NCBI RefSeq assembly: GCF_005280585.1
Contig: NZ_SZVO01000012.1
Coordinates: 186,001-250,000, forward strand
Source: Dyadobacter frigoris
GTDB taxonomy: Bacteria > Bacteroidota > Bacteroidia > Cytophagales > Spirosomataceae
Length of the DNA stretch: 64,000 nt
Direction of reading: 5' to 3'
The notes below the pieces were generated by a model. That model had not been told where the DNA came from, searched no databases, and worked only from the letters and a program-made list of their open reading frames with translations. The position numbers were made by a program, and so were the translations under genes. Below, one piece after another: positions 62,011 to 64,000 of this stretch. Each line of letters starts with the position of its first letter. Within the stretch, counting starts at the first letter, position 1.

Positions 62011-63851
62011 TATGATGTAATTGCTCTTGTACCTGAATTTGCTATCCGTAGCATCAAATCAATCATTTGCGTCTCTAAATCTTTCAGATCAGCACTTTGC
62101 ATACTGGCCACGGTTATCTGGTTATTTTCAATCAGAGATTTGATACTGATCGTCACATTGCTGCTTTTCGAGTTGCCTACTGTCGAACTTAACCCGGCAG
62201 CAGCTCCTAATGATCCTGCACCCGTACCTTTACCATCCGTAAAATCGAGGCCATCCGTTGATTTATCCCGGCTTTTACGCCCTGCTCGTCTTTCGTTTAG
62301 TTTCTCTAAACGATCCTGACTAACCCGCTTTTGCCCATTATCAATGCCCTGACTAACTGTTTTCCCGATAATCGCCAATGCCCCGGCAATATCCCCAGTA
62401 AACAACGCGCTAAGGAATCCACCAATATTTGAGAAGACGGACTTGATAACTTCCCAAGTTTTCAGAACGGCTTCGCGGAAACCATCAAATTTGTCCCAGG
62501 CCGTCATAATTGCCGCAACTAATAACACCACTCCTGCGATGATCAGTACAAAAGGATTCATGGCCATTACAACATTTAAAAAGCCCCATGCCTTAACAAT
62601 CCCATAAATACCAGCAATTAGCAATACCACAGGATTACCAATAAGATACTCTATGACCTTGGCAACAACCCAAAGTGCACTACCGACTATTTTTAAAATA
62701 TTACCTAAAAAGTCCCACACGGTAGATAAGGTGGTGAAAACCCCTTGGCTGATCGCTCCCTGTTCATTGAGAATTCCGAACCATTTCAAAAGATCGATAA
62801 TGCCGGTAGTTATCGGGGAAACGATACTCCAAAGCTTTTCAAAAACCCCGACAAGTGGGCCAGTTCCATTCAAAATATCATTGAACATCGAAAGTATGGA
62901 ATCCTTAATTGGTAGCATCAATTCGCCAATTCCTCGAAGTTTTGCGTTTAGCTTACCCGATACCAATTCTTCTTTCCCTTCTGTCGTTGACATCATTTTA
63001 CGCTCATAAACCTGCTCATATTTGCTCCCCTTACCGGCATATTTTTGCATGGCTTTGTCAAAAATATCATAGCTGATTTGACCTTTTGACTGAGCTTTGG
63101 CAATGTCCCCTTCCTTAATTTTCATTACCTGGGCCAAATATGGATTCAGGTTAATTCCTCGCTCCTTAAACATGTTGATTTCATCTCCCTGAACATATCC
63201 GGTTGCTTTAATTTTTGACTGGATCATGGCCAGATCATCAACCTTGGAACCAGTTAATGCTGAAATGTTATTTAAGTATTTCAGCGTATCCATAAGCTTA
63301 CTGGATTCTACACCAGATCCGGAAAGTTTTTGAGCAGATGAAAGCAATTCGTCCCTTTTTTCAGGCGCGTACTTATCAACTCCTTTCACCAAGGCACCGG
63401 CATTAGTCTTACCCATTAGCTCATTCAGTGTAAATCTGGTAGATTGGCTTTTTTGTGCCGCACCAATGGTCTTTTCGGACATATCTCCGATTTGAGCCAT
63501 AATTCCGTCAACGGCTCCCATTGCAATGCCACTTATACTTCCCCCGACAAGACCACCAACAATTGCAGATTGTCCTGCTAAACTTTTCAACTTGGTAAGA
63601 AGTCCTGATATTTTGCCAGAGGCTTTTCCAACCTGACTATCGTCAATCTTAACTTTAAAACCCGCCGCAAGTCCTGACAATTTTTGGCGAAGAGTTGAAA
63701 CCGACTGAGCAGACGAATTGAGCATATTTTTGACCCTTTCTGAAAGCCGCGTCATGAATGACGTTTTTTGCTCAAACATTGTAGCAACACGCTGCATTTG
63801 AGGTGAAAACAAATCTTGCAGTTTTATCGCAAACTGATATACTTTGTTCAT
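62010..63851 (-). CDS. Tail tape measure protein
   Basis: 613 residues. Long helices with repeats of Ser/Gln/Lys (MQRVATMFEQKTSFMTRLSE; AQSVSTLRQKLSGLAAG), a glycine-rich region (IVGGLVGGSISGIAMGAVDG), and two or three hydrophobic helices near residues 380-470 (VVLLIAGIYGIVKAWGFL; PFVLIIAGVVLLVAAIMTAW). This is the usual design of tape measure proteins; the motif with FKERGINLNPYLAQ is the tape-measure domain. Length predicts a tail of about 90 nm by the 0.15 nm per residue rule. Its start overlaps the preceding stop by ATGA. Confidence 0.85.
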   Translation of the reverse strand: MNKVYQFAIKLQDLFSPQMQRVATMFEQKTSFMTRLSERVKNMLNSSAQSVSTLRQKLSGLAAGFKVKIDDSQVGKASGKISGLLTKLKSLAGQSAIVGGLVGGSISGIAMGAVDGIMAQIGDMSEKTIGAAQKSQSTRFTLNELMGKTNAGALVKGVDKYAPEKRDELLSSAQKLSGSGVESSKLMDTLKYLNNISALTGSKVDDLAMIQSKIKATGYVQGDEINMFKERGINLNPYLAQVMKIKEGDIAKAQSKGQISYDIFDKAMQKYAGKGSKYEQVYERKMMSTTEGKEELVSGKLNAKLRGIGELMLPIKDSILSMFNDILNGTGPLVGVFEKLWSIVSPITTGIIDLLKWFGILNEQGAISQGVFTTLSTVWDFLGNILKIVGSALWVVAKVIEYLIGNPVVLLIAGIYGIVKAWGFLNVVMAMNPFVLIIAGVVLLVAAIMTAWDKFDGFREAVLKTWEVIKSVFSNIGGFLSALFTGDIAGALAIIGKTVSQGIDNGQKRVSQDRLEKLNERRAGRKSRDKSTDGLDFTDGKGTGAGSLGAAAGLSSTVGNSKSSNVTISIKSLIENNQITVASMQSADLKDLETQMIDLMLRIANSGTRAITS

Positions 63852-64000
63852 TTCTCTTTCTGAACTGGTTTGATTTGAATTAAAAGGAATTTAGCTTCCT
63901 TCCATAGCCGTGCAATTTCTTCCGGCTCGGACTTATATATGTCAACATGGAAAAAGTATCTTATCCACGCTGACATATATCGAAATGCGTCAGCTTCGGA
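63848..64000 (-). CDS. Partial phage tail gene upstream of the tape measure
   Basis: Fifty codons before a TGA that overlaps the tape measure ATG by four bases. The visible C-terminus reads ADAFRYMSAWIRYFFHVDIY then EPEEIARLWKEAKFLLIQIK. The position is that of the tape-measure chaperone (gpG/GT or gp41-like) in tailed phages. The start is outside the window. Confidence 0.6.
   Translation of the reverse strand, partial: SEADAFRYMSAWIRYFFHVDIYKSEPEEIARLWKEAKFLLIQIKPVQKEK

Larger units (their letters stand above)
53546..64000 (-). mobile_element. Contractile-tail prophage or tailocin, tail/baseplate end (continues off right edge)
   Basis: From right to left the minus strand encodes tape measure, DUF6046-type protein, gpD-like, gpV-like spike, gp25-like wedge, LysM/X-like protein, baseplate J, a long fibre and three small genes. 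This is the order of the Mu/P2 baseplate module. Nearly every junction has TAATG or ATGA overlap. The left border lies at about 53546-53560, where an ABC permease is cut. Head, sheath, lysis and recombination genes are outside the window, so phage, defective prophage and tailocin cannot be separated. Confidence 0.8.

Noticed and set aside
53546-64000. Extracellular contractile injection system or type VI secretion
   Set aside because: Neither an AAA+ ATPase nor VgrG/Hcp, TssB/C or sheath proteins are in view, and a tape measure gene with Mu/P2 order fits a phage or tailocin better. The missing part of the cluster could change this.
1-64000. tRNA, rRNA, tmRNA, riboswitch or CRISPR array
   Set aside because: I looked for conserved tRNA arms, direct-repeat arrays and known riboswitch cores by eye and found none; a tool-based search could still reveal a small one.

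Overview
The window comes from a Bacteroidota genome, most likely Cytophagales and plausibly Dyadobacter or a relative. The evidence is the set of families present (a CarboxypepD_reg-like TonB-dependent receptor, DUF1080, an LpxR-type remnant, AraC regulators with membrane or DUF6597-like sensors), GC content in the low 40s, weak Shine-Dalgarno sequences, and two promoters of the Bacteroidota form TTTG-N19/20-TAnnTTTG. The genus is an inference. I saw no rRNA, tRNA or CRISPR array.

Layout. 1-14.3 kb: accessory housekeeping. A histidine kinase with an ethylene-receptor-like membrane domain runs off the left edge. It is followed by a frameshifted GH13 amylase, NmrA/SDR/aldo-keto oxidoreductases with their AraC, IclR and TetR regulators, a MATE exporter, a 59-residue membrane protein and a YfbU-family protein. 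14.7-22.8 kb: a four-gene plus-strand cluster. It encodes an HD-phosphohydrolase/PycTM fusion, polyphosphate kinase Ppk1, an SdiA-regulated-type lipoprotein, and a 1266-residue lipoprotein that joins a metallophosphoesterase, a kinase-like domain with DRH and DRD motifs, and an Omp85-type barrel. 23.1-31.5 kb: an RND efflux operon (adaptor, pump, outer-membrane factor) and a 790-residue GAF-type protein. Both are preceded by the same 12-bp near-palindrome, which suggests a shared regulator. 31.8-39.4 kb: a truncated lipid A deacylase fused to a truncated F420/NADP-type oxidoreductase start, then a fatty acid hydroxylase, peroxiredoxin, NmrA-like protein, AraC, YegP, a MarR/phosphotransferase pair and an SDR. 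40.6-45.2 kb: a pectin-degradation operon (six-hairpin glycosidase, frameshifted pectinesterase, GH28). 45.4-53.5 kb: LysE exporter, AraC, serine hydrolase, TonB receptor, ABC ATPase and the C-terminal half of an ABC permease. 53.55-64 kb: the tail and baseplate module of a contractile-tail prophage or tailocin, all on the minus strand with overlapping start and stop codons. It lies directly against the broken permease gene and continues off the right edge.

Two themes stand out. One is possible phosphate or second-messenger signalling around polyphosphate (HD-PycTM, Ppk1, phosphatase-kinase-barrel protein). The other is gene decay: at least seven remnants or frameshifts lie in about 54 kb (amylase, SDR scar, 12.2-kb membrane remnant, LpxR and oxidoreductase scars, 39.6-kb secreted-protein remnant, pectinesterase, ABC permease).
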